A stretch of DNA of 64,000 bases, from positions 63,970,175 through 64,034,174 of the forward strand of contig JAVIAB010000046.1 of NCBI GenBank assembly GCA_032433765.1, read 5' to 3'. The position numbers and the translations under genes were made by a program. The notes beneath the pieces were generated by a model that did not search any database, was not told where the DNA came from, and worked only from the letters and a program-made list of their open reading frames with translations. Shown one piece after another: positions 31,885 to 45,160 of this stretch (positions within the stretch are counted from its first letter, which is position 1; the number at the start of each line of letters is the position of its first letter). The stretch comes from Megaustenia siamemsis (lineage: Eukaryota; Mollusca; Gastropoda; Stylommatophora; Ariophantidae).

Positions 31885-32085
31885 CTAGTAATAGAGAGCT
31901 AGGGAGATTGGGGGACGAAGAGATAGAGGGAAGCAAAGAGAAAAAATACCAGACAGCTTAAGAGGATGGTTTTGCAGAAGATCAACAACAGAAATTATAA
32001 ATAACTGTCGAGATCGAAAGTTGTGGAGAGACATGATCACCTACGCCAGCAGACATAGTAGTTAATGACGATGAATATAGAACAC
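31885..32085 (+). mobile_element. LINE 3'-end fragment (family 4)
   Basis: The frame GWFCRRSTTEIINNCRDRKL then WRDMITYASRHSS and a stop matches the usual C-terminus of mollusc and other invertebrate LINE proteins (W..I..C.DR..WR.M...ASR). The 3' end runs TGACGATGAATATAG. It is directly followed by a SINE. Confidence 0.65.
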
Positions 32086-32460
32086 CATTAGTGTAGTGGT
32101 AAACTGTTGGCTTGGTAACAGGTCAAGGGAAAGTACGAGACTTGAACCGGCGTCTTAGCATGCGAGTTTACACCCATATGTGCTCGGCCGCCTGCCCAGG
32201 TATGTTCGGAGATTTCTGGACAGTGTTGCTTCAAGCATCGAAACTCGATATGCGAGGCGGCATTCCTCGCCTTCCCAGGGTAATACCCTGGTACCCATTT
32301 CTGCCAACGGCTGGGTCGACCGTGGGGGTAGTTTTTTTTTTTTTCCAACCACGAGTACAACTCACACTGCTCCCAGCGGGAATCTAACACGGGTTGTCCG
32401 AACTGCGGTAGTCCAGTCGGGTGGTTTTCTCAACTAGGTTACCGAGGCCCCCACGGCCTC
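32086..32460. mobile_element. SINE region with two opposed tRNA-like heads
   Basis: On plus, ATTAGTGTAGTGGTAAACTG and GAGACTTGAACCGG look like A and B boxes at 32090-32155. On minus, CCTCGGTAACCTAGTTGAG and GTGTTAGATTCCCGC give a second head near 32360-32455, followed by the CGACCCAGCC and AATGGGTACCAGGG core at about 32285-32320. Either two SINEs face each other or one is a composite. GC-rich compared with its surroundings. Confidence 0.6.
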
Positions 32461-32774
32461 GTTGTTGGCTTGGTGAAAAAGTGAAAATGGGTTCGATCAT
32501 AATTTGAAGTTCTCCGGTTGAAGAAATTGGTACCTGACTCGATGGGAATGTAAATAACAGCATGAAAGAGTACTGGGCCTCAGACAGCTCCAAATGATGT
32601 GATCCAGTACAGAGAAGTTTAATACACTCACTACCCTGCGCTATAACACACTGCGCGGCACAGCCATTTTAAACAAAATAACAAACATATTGAAGCCAGA
32701 AAATAAAAGAAAAATTATTAAAAACACAAAATTTGTTCACAAAATTTGCATAGGAAGTCAAAAGAGAATTTTAA
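32461..32774. other. Unassigned sequence
   Basis: Contains GGGTTCGATCATA, B-box-like, at about 32489. No other feature. Confidence 0.35.
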
Positions 32775-33774
32775 ATAGAAAAATAAAATGAAAGAAAATT
32801 ACAAAGTTTTAGTAGAAATATCTATGGACATGGTGTTAAATAAAAGAGAATTTCAAAGTTTTAGTAGAAATATCTATGGACATGTTGTTAAATAAAAGAG
32901 AATTTCAAAGTTTTAGTAGAAATATCTATGGACATGTTGTTAAATAAAAGAGAATTTCAAAGTTTTAGTAGAAATATCTATGGACATGTTGTTAAATAAA
33001 AGAGAATTTCAAAGTTTTAGTAGAAATATCTATGGACATGTTGTTAAATAAAAGAGAATTTCAAAGTTTTAGTAGAAATATCTATGGACATGTTGTTAAA
33101 TAAAAGAGAATTTCAAAGTTTCAGTAGAAATATCTATGGACATGTTGTTAAATAAAAGAGAATTTCAAAGTTTTAGTAGAAATATCTATGGACATGTTGT
33201 TAAATAAAAGAGAATTTCAAAGTTTTAGTAGAAATATCTATGGACATGTTGTTAAATAAAAGAGAATTTCAAAGTTTTAGTAGAAATATCTATGGACATG
33301 TTGTTAAATAAAAGAGAATTTCAAAGTTTTAGTAGAAATATCTATGGACATGTTGTTAAATAAAAGAGAATTTCAAAGTTTCAGTAGAAATATCTATGGA
33401 CATGTTGTTAAATAAAAGAGAATTTCAAAGTTTCAGTAGAAATATCTATGGACATGTTGTTAAATAAAAGAGAATTTCAAAGTTTTAGTAGAAATATCTA
33501 TGGACATGTTGTTAAATAAAAGAGAATTTCAAAGTTTTAGTAGAAATATCTATGGACATGTTGTTAAATAAAAGAGAATTTCAAAGTTTTAGTAGAAATA
33601 TCTATGGACATGTTGTTAAATAAAAGAGAATTTCAAAGTTTTAGTAGAAATATCTATGGACATGTTGTTAAATAAAAGAGAATTTCAAAGTTTCAGTAGA
33701 AATATCTATGGACATGTTGTTAAATAAAAGAGAATTTCAAAGTTTCAGTAGAAATATCTATGGACATGTTGTTA
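32775..33774. repeat. 52-bp minisatellite, about 19 copies
   Basis: Unit: AAATAAAAGAGAATTTCAAA, GTTTTAGTAGAAATATCTAT, GGACATGTTGTT. Almost invariant apart from TTTTAG/TTTCAG. Confidence 0.95.
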
Positions 33775-33949
33775 AAAGCCACAAAAAATAGCGCCTGGGT
33801 TCGTTCTGTCAGGAACTAGAGTCCATTTTTGTGGCTCACTGAACAGACTGTGTGAATGCTTCACTTCGTTATGACACATGTCATCTGACACCCTTCACCT
33901 ATCACTGGTAATAAAACATCAAGACAATCTAGTGGTATTTGGGTAATGG
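33775..33949. other. Short spacer with a GCCACAAAAA inverted repeat
   Basis: GCCACAAAAA at about 33779 and TTTTTGTGGC at about 33826 flank 37 bp. Function unknown; it could be a small foldback element. Confidence 0.4.
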
Positions 33950-34300
33950 AGTCTCAGTGACTTCGTTGTGTCAGGGCTCAGTGACTTCGTTGTGTCAGGG
34001 CTCAGTGACTTCGTTGTGTCAGGGCTCAGTGACTTCGTTGTGTCAGGGCTCAGTGACTTCGTTGTGTCAGGGCTCAGTGACTTCGTTGTGTCAGGGCTCA
34101 GTGACTTCGTTGTGTCAGGGCTCAGTGACTTCGTTGTGTCAGGGCTCAGTGACTTCGTTGTGTCAGGGCTCAGTGGCTTCGTTGTGTCATGGCTCAGTGA
34201 CTTCGTTGTGTCAGGGCTCAGTGACTTCGTTGTGTCAGGGCTCAGTGACTTCGTTGTGTCAGGGCTCAGTGACTTCGTTGTGTCAGGGCTCAGTTTTGTT
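33950..34300. repeat. 24-bp minisatellite, about 14 copies
   Basis: Unit: GGGCTCAGTGACTTCGTTGT then GTCA. Open in two plus frames because 24 is divisible by three. Confidence 0.95.
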
Positions 34301-34329
34301 GGGGGGAGAGAGGGTGTTGGTGGTTGGTT

Positions 34330-34430
34330 GTGTCTGTGTGTGGATAGTTCCCTGTTCTCTGCATTTCAATCCCATAGAATACCGCTGGTACCCATTTAAA
34401 TAGGCTGGGCGGACCACGGAAGAGTTTTAG
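34330..34430 (-). mobile_element. SINE core fragment
   Basis: The plus text CCGCTGGTACCCATTTAAAT followed by AGGCTGGGCGGACCACGG is the complement of the shared CCCAGCC/GGGTACC core. Confidence 0.6.
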
Positions 34431-34475
34431 GTCAGGAAAGAAAATGTTGCCTTAACTTGCATTTGAGCCATAAAA

Positions 34476-36488
34476 ATACAAGTCATTAAGTGAGTGTACT
34501 AACACAGAATAGTGAACATACAGGTCATTAAGTGAGTGTACTAACATAAAATATTGAACATACAGGTCATTAAGTGAGTGTACTAACATATAATAGTGAA
34601 CATACAGAGATTTATGTGAGTGTACTAGCATAGAATAGTGAACATACAGGTCATTAAGTGAGTGTACTAACATAGAATAGTGAACATACAGGTCATTGAG
34701 TGAGTGTACTAACATAGAATAGTGAACATACAGGTCATTAAGTGAATGTACTAACATAGAATAGTGAACATACATGTCATTAAGTGAGTGTACTAACATA
34801 GAATAGTGAACATACAGGTCATTAAGTGAGTGTACTAACATAGAATAGTGAACATACAGGTCATTAAGTGAGTGTACTAGCATAGAATAGTGAACATACA
34901 GGTCATTAAGTGAGTGTACTAACATAGAATAGTGAACATACAGGTCATTAAGTGAGTGTACTAACATAGAATAGTGAACATAAAGGTCATTAAGTGAGTG
35001 TACTAACATAGAATAGTGAACATACAGGTCATTAAGTGAGTGTACTAACATAGAATAGTGAACATACAGGTCATTAAGTGAGTGTACTAACATAGAATAG
35101 TGAACATACAGGTCATTAAGTGAGTGTATTAACATAGAATAGTGAACATACGGGTCATTAAGTGAATGCACTAACATAGAATAGTGAACATACGGATCAT
35201 TAAGTGAATGTACTAACATAGAATAGTGAACATACAGATCATTAAGTGAATGTACTAACATAGAATAGTGAACATACAGGTCATTAAGTGAATGTACTAA
35301 CATAGAATAGTGAACATACAGGTCATTAAGTGAGTGTACAAAAATAGAATAGTGAACATACAGATCATTAAGTGAATGTACTAACATAGAATAGTGAACA
35401 CACAGGTCATTAAGTGAGTGTACTAACATAGAATAGTGAACATACAGGTCATTAAGTGAGTGTATCAATATAGAATAGTGAACATACAGGTCATTAAGTG
35501 AGTGTACTAACATAGAATAGTGAACATAAAGGTCATTAAGTGAATGTACTAACATAGAATAGTGAACATACAGGTCATTAAGTGAGTGTACTAGCATAGA
35601 ATAGTGAACATACAGGTCATTAAGTGAGTGTACTAACATAGAATAGTGAACATACAGGTCATTAAGTGAGTGTATTAACATAGAATAGTGAACATACGGG
35701 TCATTAAGTGAATGTAATAACATAGAATAGTGAACATACAGATCATTAAGTGAATGTACTAACATAGAATAGTGAACATACAGGTCATTAAGTGAATGTA
35801 CTAACATAGAATAGTGAACATACAGGTCATTAAGTGAGTGTACTAACACAGAATAGTGAACATACAGATCATTAAGTGAATGTACTAACATAGAATAGTG
35901 AACATACAGGTCATTAAGTGAGTGTATTAACATAGAATAGTGAACATACAGATCATTAAGTGAATGTACTAACATAGAATAGTGAACATACAGATCATTA
36001 AGTGAATGTACTAACATAGAATAGTGAACATACAGATCATTAAGTGAATGTACTAACATAGAATAGTGAACATTCAGATCATTAAGTGAATGTACTAACA
36101 TAGAATAGTGAACATACAGGTCATTAAGTGAATGTACTAACATAGAATAGTGAACATACAGGTCATTAAGTGAGTGTATTAACATAGAATAGTGAACATA
36201 CAGATCATTAAGTGAATGTACTAACATAGAATAGTGAACATACAGATCATTAAGTGAATGTACTAACATAGAATAGTGAACATACAGATCATTAAGTGAA
36301 TGTACTAACATAGAATTGTGAACATACAGATCATTAAGTGAATGTACTAACATAGAATAGTGAACATACAGGTCATTAAGTGAGTGTACTAACATAGAAT
36401 AGTGAACATACAGATCATCAAGTGAGTGTACTAACATAGAATAGTGAACATACAGGTCATTAAGTGAGTGTACTAACACAAGGTGAGA
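34476..36488. repeat. 42-bp satellite with 685-codon open frame on minus
   Basis: Forty-eight or so units of CATAGAATAGTGAACATACA, GGTCATTAAGTGAGTGTACT, AA. On the minus strand this gives a 14-residue repeat, MLVHSLNDLYVHYS, with no stop from 36509 to 34452. The two commonest variants are silent in this frame (GAC/GAT for Asp, CAC/CAT for His). There is no signal peptide, splice context or upstream gene that I can see. I call it a satellite and raise coding as a question in the findings. Confidence 0.93.
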
Positions 36489-36557
36489 GAGCACTGGTAA
36501 TAAGGACAATGTTAGACATAACTATAAGAATTGTTCAAGAACCTCTCTCTTTCATTG

Positions 36558-37033
36558 TCTGGTGACAGTGGAGGTAGTGGTGGTAGTACAGGTAGTGGTA
36601 GTAGTAGAGATAGTAGTAGTAGTAGAGATAGTGGTAGTAGTACAGGTAGTGGTAGTAGTAGAGATAGTGGTAGTAGTAGAGATAGTGGTAGTAGTAGAGA
36701 TAGTGGTAGTAGTAGAGATAGTGGTAGTAGTAGAGATAGTGGTAGTAGTAGAGATAGTGGTAGTAGTAGAAATAGTGGTAGTAGTAGAGATAGTGGTGGT
36801 AATAGAGATAGTGGTGGTAGTAGAAGTAATTGTAGTAATAGAGATAGTGGTAGTAGTAGAGATAGTGGTAGTGGTAGTAGTAGAGATAGTGGTAGTAGTA
36901 GAGATAGTGATAGTAGTAGAGATAGTGGTAGTAGTAGAGATAGTGGTAGTAGTAGAGATAGTGGTAGTAGTAGAGATAGTGGTAGTAGTAGTAGAGATAG
37001 TGGTAGTAGTAGAGATAGTGGTAGTAGACATTG
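36558..37033. repeat. 18-bp satellite, AGTGGTAGTAGTAGAGAT type
   Basis: About 26 units, read on plus as SSRDSG. It merges at 37033 with the GATGACAGTAGAGACATT satellite, which shares GTAGAGA, so both derive from one ancestor. Confidence 0.93.
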
Positions 37034-40000
37034 ATGGCAGTAGAGACATTGATGGCAGTAGAGACATTGATGGTAGTAGAGACATTGATGGTAGTAGAGA
37101 CATTGATGGTAGTAGAGACATTGATGGTAGTAGAGACATTGATGGTAGTATAGACATTGATGGTAGTAGAGACATTGATGACAGTAGAGACATTGATGAT
37201 AGTAGAGACATTGATGACAGTAGAGACATTGATGACAGTAGAGACATTGATGACAGTAGAGACATTGATGATAGTAGAGACATTGATGACAGTAGAGACA
37301 TTGATGATAAAAAAGATATTGATGACAGTAGAGACATTGATGATAAAAAAGATATTGATGATAGTAGAGACATTGATGATAGCAGAGACATTGATGACAG
37401 TAGAGATATTGATGATAGTAGAGACATTGATGACAGTAGAGATATTGATGATAGTAGAGACATTGATGATAGTAGAGACATTGATGACAGTAGAGACATT
37501 GATGATAAAAAAGATATTGATGATAGTAGAGCCATTGATGATAGTAGAGACATTGATGACAGTAGATACATTGATGACAGTAGATACATTGATGACAGTA
37601 GAGACATTGATGATAGTAGAGATATTGATGATAGTAGAGATAATGACGATAGTAGAGACATTGATGACAGTAGAGACATTGATGGCAGTAGAGACATTGA
37701 TGATAGTAAAGACATTGATGGCAGTAGAGACATTGATGGTAGTAGAGACATTGATGACAGTAGAGATATTGATGATAGTAGAGACATTGATGATAGTAGA
37801 GACATTGGTGATAGTAGAGACATTGATGATAGTAGAGACATTGATGACAGTAGAGACATTGATGACAGTAGAGACATTGATGATAAAAAAGATATTGATG
37901 ACAGTAGAGACATTGATGATAAAAAAGATATTGATTATAGTAGAGATATTGATGATAGTAGAGACATTGATGATAGTAGATACATTGATGACAGTAGAGA
38001 CATTGATGACAGTAGAGACATTGATGACAGTAGAGACATTGATGATAGTAGAGATATTGATGACAGTAGAGACATTGATGACAGTAGAGACATTGATGAC
38101 AGTAGAGACATTGATGACAGTAGAAACATTGATGACAGTAGAAATATTGATGATAGTAGAGACATTGATGATAGTAGAGACATTGATGATAGTAAAGATA
38201 TTGATGATAGTAGAGACATTGATGATAGTAGAGACATTGATGATAGTAGAGACATTGATGGTAGTAGAGACATTGATGGTAGTATAGACATTGATGGTAG
38301 TAGAGACATTGATGACAGTAGAGACATTGATGATAGTAGAGACATTGATGACAGTAGAGACATTGATGACAGTAGAGACATTGATGACAGTAGAGACATT
38401 GATGATAGTAGAGACATTGATGACAGTAGAGACATTGATGATAAAAAAGATATTGATGACAGTAGAGACATTGATGATAAAAAAGATATTGATGATAGTA
38501 GAGACATTGATGATAGCAGAGACATTGATGACAGTAGAGATATTGATGATAGTAGAGACATTGATGACAGTAGAGATATTGATGATAGTAGAGACATTGA
38601 TGATAGTAGAGACATTGATGACAGTAGAGACATTGATGATAAAAAAGATATTGATGATAGTAGAGCCATTGATGATAGTAGAGACATTGATGACAGTAGA
38701 TACATTGATGACAGTAGATACATTGATGACAGTAGAGACATTGATGATAGTAGAGATATTGATGATAGTAGAGATAATGACGATAGTAGAGACATTGATG
38801 ACAGTAGAGACATTGATGGCAGTAGAGACATTGATGATAGTAAAGACATTGATGGCAGTAGAGACATTGATGGTAGTAGAGACATTGATGACAGTAGAGA
38901 TATTGATGATAGTAGAGACATTGATGATAGTAGAGACATTGGTGATAGTAGAGACATTGGTGATAGTAGAGACATTGATGACAGTAGAGACATTGATGAT
39001 AGTAGAGACATTGATGACAGTAGAGACATTGATGACAGTAGAGACATTGATGATAAAAAAGATATTGATGACAGTAGAGACATTGATGATAAAAAAGATA
39101 TTGATTATAGTAGAGATATTGATGATAGTAGAGACATTGATGATAGTAGATACATTGATGACAGTAGAGACATTGATGACAGTAGAGACATTGATGACAG
39201 TAGAGACATTGATGATAGTAGAGATATTGATGACAGTAGAGACATTGATGACAGTAGAGACATTGATGACAGTAGAGACATTGATGACAGTAGAAACATT
39301 GATGACAGTAGAAATATTGATGATAGTAGAGACATTGATGATAGTAGAGACATTGATGATAGTAAAGATATTGATGATAGTAGAGACATTGATGATAGTA
39401 GAGACATTGATGATAGTAGAGACATTGATGGCAGTAGAGACATTGATGATAGTAGAGACATTGATGATAGTAAAGATATCGATGATAGTAGAGATATTGA
39501 TGATAGTAGAGACATTGATGATAGTAAAGATATCGATGATAGTAGAGACATTGATGATAGTAGAGACATTGATGATAGTAGAGACATTGATGGCAGTAGA
39601 GACATTGATGATAGTAGAGACATTGATGATAGTAAAGATATCGATGATAGTAGAGATATTGATGATAGTAGAGACATTGATGATAGTAAAGATATCGATG
39701 ATAGTAGAGATATTGATGATAGTAGAGACATTGATGATAGTAAAGATATTGATGATAGTAGAGATATTGATGATAGTAGAGATATTGATAATAGTAGAGA
39801 CATTGATGATAGTAAAGATATTGATGATAGTAGAGATATTGATGATAGTAGAGACATTGATGATAGTAGAGACATTGATGATAGTAGAGACATTGATGAT
39901 AATAAAGATATTGATGATAGTAGAGACATTGATGATAGTAGAGACATTGATGATAGTAAAGACATTGATGATAGTAGAGTCATTAATGATAGTAAAGATA

Positions 40001-43000
40001 TTGATGATAGTAGAGACATTGATGATAGTAGAGACATTGATGATAGTAAAGATATTGATGATAGTAGAGACATTGATGATAGTAGAGAAATTGATGATAG
40101 TAGAGACATTGATGATAGTAGAGATATTGATGATAGTAGAGATATTGATGATAGTAGAGATATTGATGACAGTAGAGACAGTGATGACAGTAGAGACATT
40201 GATGATAGTAGAGACAGTGATGATAGTAGAGACATTGATGATAGTAGAGACATTGATGATAGTAGTGACATTAGAGACATTGATGATAGTAGTGACATTG
40301 ATGATAGTAGAGACAGTGATGATAGTAGAGACATTAATGATAGTAGAGACAGTGATTATAATAAAGATATTGATGATAGTAGAGATATTGATGATAGTAG
40401 AGACAGTGATGATAGTAGAGACAATGATGACAGTAGAGTTATTGATGGGAGTAGAGATATTGATGACAGTAGAGATATTGATGATAGTAGAGACATTGAT
40501 GATAATAAAGATATTGATGACAGTAGAGACAGTGATGATAATAAAGATATTGGTGACAGTAGAGACATTGATGGCAGTAGAGACATTGCTGATAATAAAG
40601 ATATTGATGACAGTAGAGACATTGATGGCAGTAGAGACATTGCTGATAATATAGATATTGATGACAGTAGAGACATTGCTGATAATAAAGATATTGATGA
40701 CAGTAGAGACATTGCTGATAATAAAGATATTGATGACAGTAGAGACATTGCTGATAATAAAGATATTGATGACAGTAGAGACAGTGATGATAATAAAGAT
40801 ATTGATGACAGTAGAGACAGTGATGATAATAAAGATATTGATGACAGTAGAGACATTGCTGATAATAAAGATATTGATGACAGTAGAGACATTGCTGATA
40901 ATAAAGATATTGATGACAGTAGAGACAGTGATGATAATAAAGATATTGATGACAGTAGAGACATTGCTGATAATAAAGATATTGATGACAGTAGAGACAG
41001 TGATGATAATAAAGATATTGATGACAGTAGAGACAGTGATGATAATAAAGATATTGATGACAGTAGAGACATTACTGATAATTAAGATATTGATGACAGT
41101 AGAGACAGTGATGATAATAAAGATATTGATGACAGTAGAGACAGTGATGATAATAAAGATATTGATGACAGTAGAGACAGTGATGATAATAAAGATATTG
41201 ATGACAGTAGAGACAGTGATGATAATAAAGATATTGATGACAGTAGAGACAGTGATGATAATAAAGATATTGATGACAGTAGAGGCATTGATGATAATAA
41301 AGATATTGATGACAGTAGAGACATTGCTGATAATAAAGATATTGATGACAGTAGAGACATTGATGATAATAAAGATATTGATGACAGTAGAGACATTGCT
41401 GATAATAAATATATTGATGACAGTAGAGACAGTGATGATAATAAAGATATTGATGACAGTAGAGACAGTGATGATAATAAAGATATTGATGACAGTAGAG
41501 ACATTTCTGATAATAAAGATATTGATAACAGTAGAGACATTGCTGATAATAAAGATATTGATGACAGTAGAGACAGTGATGATAATAAAGATATTGATGA
41601 CAGTAGAGACAGTGATGATAATAAAGATATTGATGACAGTAGAGACATTGATGGCAGTAGAGACATTGCTGATAATAAAGATATTGATGACAGTAGAGAC
41701 ATTGCTGATAATAAAGATATTGATGACAGTAGAGACATTGCTGATAATAAAGATATTGATGACAGTAGAGACATTGATGGCAGTAGAGACATTGCTGATA
41801 ATAAAGATATTGATGACAGTAGAGACATTGATGATAATAAAGACATTGATGACAGTAGAGACAGTGATGATAATAAAGATATTGATGACAGTAGAGACAT
41901 TGATGATAATAAAGACATTGATGGCAGTAGAGACATTGATGATAATAAAGACATTGATGACAGTAGAGACATTGATGATAATAAAGATATTGATAACAGT
42001 AGAGACAGTGATGATAATAAAGATATTGATGACAGTAGAGACATTGATGATAATAAAGATATTGATGACAGTAGAGACATTGATGACAGTAGAGACATTG
42101 ATAACAGTAGAGACAGTGATGATAATAAAGATATTGACGATAGTAGAGACAGTGATGATAATAAAGATATTGATGACAGTAGAGACATTGATGATAATAA
42201 AGATATTGATGACAGTAGAAACATTGATGATAATAAAGATATTGATGATAGTATTGACAGTGATGAATAAAAAAGATATTGACGATAGTAGAGACATTGA
42301 TGAAAATAAAGATATTGATGACAGTAGAGACATTGATGACAGTAGAGACAGTAGAGACAGTGATGTATAATAAATATATTGATGATAGTAGAGACATTGA
42401 TGACAGTAGAGACAGTGATGTATAATAAATATATTGATGATAGTAGAGACATTGATGATAATAAAGATATTGATGATAGTAGAGACATTGATGACAGTAG
42501 AGACATTGATGAAAATAAAGATATTGATGACAGTAGAGACATTGATGATAATAAAGATATTGATGACAGTAGAGACATTGATGACAGTAGAAACATTGAT
42601 GAAAATAAAGATATTGATGACAGTAGAGACATTGATGACAGTAGAGACATTGATGACAGTAGAGACATTGATGATAATAAAGATATTGATGACAGTAGAG
42701 ACATTGATGACAGTACAGACATTGATGACAGTAGAGACATTGATGACAGTAGAGACATTGATGAAAATAAAGATATTGATGACAGTAGAGACATTGATGA
42801 CAGTAGAGACATTGATGATAATAAAGATATTGATGACAGTAGAGACATTGATGACAGTAGAGACATTGATGACAATAAAGATATTGATGACAGTAGAGAC
42901 ATTGATGACAGTAGAGACATTGATGATAATAAAGATATTGATGACAGTAGAGATATTGATGACAGTAGAGACATTGATGATAATAAAGACATTGATGATA

Positions 43001-43035
43001 GTAGAGACAGTGATGATAATAGAAATACTCCTAAA
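37034..43035. repeat. 6-kb 18-bp satellite with higher-order duplications
   Basis: Unit GATGACAGTAGAGACATT with variants (GATGAT, GATGGC, GATAAAAAA, ATAAAGAT). On plus it reads DDSRDI from 36562 to 41085; on minus NVSTVI stays open for about 2200 codons. A block near 37143-38276 is repeated at 38277 onward with an offset of 1134 bp, exactly 63 units; a 162-bp (9-unit) block recurs at 39427 and 39589. From about 40500 a 36-bp unit (DDSRDxADNKDI-like) takes over. The plus strand is poor in C. Confidence 0.95.
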
Positions 43036-43119
43036 CAAAATGATACACCACAGACAGGAAACTAACAAATGTAGAAGTGATGCACTGTTATTACTATTTG
43101 TAAAGAAAAAAAAATATTG

Positions 43120-44650
43120 TATGAGTAGCAGCACAGTCCCAGGAATAACTGATTTATGAGTAGCAGCACAGTGCCAGAAATAACTGATTTATGAGTAGCA
43201 GCACAGTGCCAGGAATAACTGATTTATGAGTAGCAGCACAGTGCCAGGAATAACTGATTTATGAGTAGCAGCACAGTGCCAGGAATAACTGATTTATGAG
43301 TAGCAGCACAGTGCCAACTGTTGTAGGTGTAACAGCACAGTGAAAGGAGTAACTGTTTTATGAGTAGCAGCACAGTGCCAGGCATAACTGTTGTATGAGT
43401 AGCAGCACAGTGCCAACTGTTGTATGAGTAGCAGCACAGTGCCATCTGTTGTATGAGTAGCAGCACAGTGTCAACTATTGTATGAGTAGCAGCACAGTGT
43501 CAACTGTTGTATGAGTAGTAGCACAGTGCCAACTATTGTATGAGTAGCAGCACAGTGCCAGGCATAACTGTGTGTATGAGTAGCAGCACAGTGCCAGGCA
43601 TAACTGTGTGTATGAGTAGCAGCACAGTGCCAACTGCTGTATAAGTAGCAGCACAGTGTCAACTGTTGTATGAGTAGCAGCACAGTGCCGGGCATAACTG
43701 TTGTATGAGTAGCAGCACAGTGCCAACTGTTGTATGAGTAGCAGCACAGTGTCAGGCATAACTGTTGTATGAGTAGCAGCACAGTGCCAGGCATAACTGT
43801 TGTATGAGTAGCAGCACAGTGTCAGGCATAACTGTTGTATGAGTAGCAGCACAGTGCCAGGCATAACTGTTGTATGAGTAGCAGCACAGTGCCAACTATT
43901 GTATGAGTAGCAGCACAGTGCCAGGCATAACTGTTGTATGAGTAGCAGCACAGTGTCAACTGTTGTATGAGTAGCAGCACAGTGCCAACTAGTGTATGAG
44001 TAGCAGCACAGTGTCAACTATTGTATGAGTAGCAGCACAGTGCCAACTATTGTATGAGTAGCAGCACAGTGCCAACTGTTGTATGAGTAGCAGCACAGTG
44101 CCAACTGTTGTATGAGTAGCAGCACAGTGCCAACTATTGTATGAGTAGCAGCACAGTGTCAACTGTTGTATGAGTAGCAGCACAGTGCCAACTATTGTAT
44201 GAGTAGCAGCACAGTGCCAACAATTGTATGAGTAGCAGCACAGTGTCAACTGTTGTATGAGTAGCAGCACAGTGCCAACTGTTGTATGAGTAGCAGCACA
44301 GTGTCAACTGTTGTATGAGTAGCAGCACAGTGCCAGGATTAACTGTTTTATGAGTAGCAGCACAGTGCCAGGAATAACTGTTTTCTGAGTAGCAGCACAG
44401 TGCCAACTATTGTATGAGTAGCAGCACAGTGCCAGGAATAACTGATTTATGAGTAGCAGCACAGTGCCAGGAATAACTGATTTATGAGTAGCAGCACAGT
44501 GCCAGGAATAACTGATTTATGAGTAGCAGCACAGTGCCAGGAATAACTGGTTTATGCGTAGCAGCTCAGTGAAAGGAATAACTGATTTATGAGTAGCAGC
44601 TCAGTGCCAGGAATAACTGTTTTCTGAGTAGCAGCACAGTGTCAACTGTT
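43120..44650. repeat. 29/35-bp minisatellite
   Basis: TATGAGTAGCAGCACAGTGC is followed by CAACTGTTG (29-bp form) or CAGGAATAACTGATT (35-bp form). The 35-bp form dominates both edges and the 29-bp form the middle. Confidence 0.93.
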
Positions 44651-45058
44651 GTATTAGTAATGGTAGAACACTTGTCTCATGGTTAGTGAACGACTAAGGA
44701 CATGAGTGTGAGATTGATCTTGGTCAACGGCTTCTGAGTTCCCCCAGTCATAAATACGTTCCGTATTTTTTTCTGAGACAGTTGGGAAGCAACGGAAAAG
44801 CCATTGGCAAAACATGGACAATGGTACGGTATTCTCTCCCCATATGCCATGGAAGGAAGCCCTACAACAATGTCAAGCTTGGACTCAATATTGCATTAAT
44901 GACATTGTTTGTTATCAATATATCACTAGCAGGTGTACAAAGCTGTATTTAAATTCTGCTTCAGTTACAGCAAAATAATGAGAAGAAAAATGTAAAACGA
45001 GTAAATATATGACAGCAGCATTACTTTACTATATTTTATATATTTTACTATAGAACAG
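44651..45058. other. Possible SINE remnant, then AT-rich sequence
   Basis: GTAATGGTAGAACACTTGTC and GAGTGTGAGATTGATCTTG at 44657-44735 loosely resemble A and B boxes. The rest is unassigned. Confidence 0.3.
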
Positions 45059-45160
45059 AAGTCGTCAGTCGCTGGACACTGAGGGACTTGCTGAGGAGGG
45101 GATCTGAGCACCTATGGACATGTTCGGAGTGCAATGATGATGACCCACAAATAACTCAAT
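45059..45160 (+). mobile_element. RNase H LINE 3' fragment
   Basis: GTCGTCAGTCGCTGGACACT to GATGACCCACAAATAACTCA parallels 11838-11935. The frame reads VVSRWTLRDLLRRGSEHLW then TCSECNDDDPQIT. Confidence 0.7.

Noticed and set aside
36535..43134. A 2199-codon open frame on minus and a 1507-codon frame on plus could be giant repetitive proteins.
   Set aside because: An 18-bp stop-free unit keeps several frames open by arithmetic. No start context, domain or splice signal supports a gene; kept only as a satellite, with the silent-variant pattern raised as a question.
43120..44650. Regular repeats with variable pieces looked like a CRISPR array.
   Set aside because: Spacers are only two alternating words and the window is eukaryotic; it is a 29/35-bp minisatellite.
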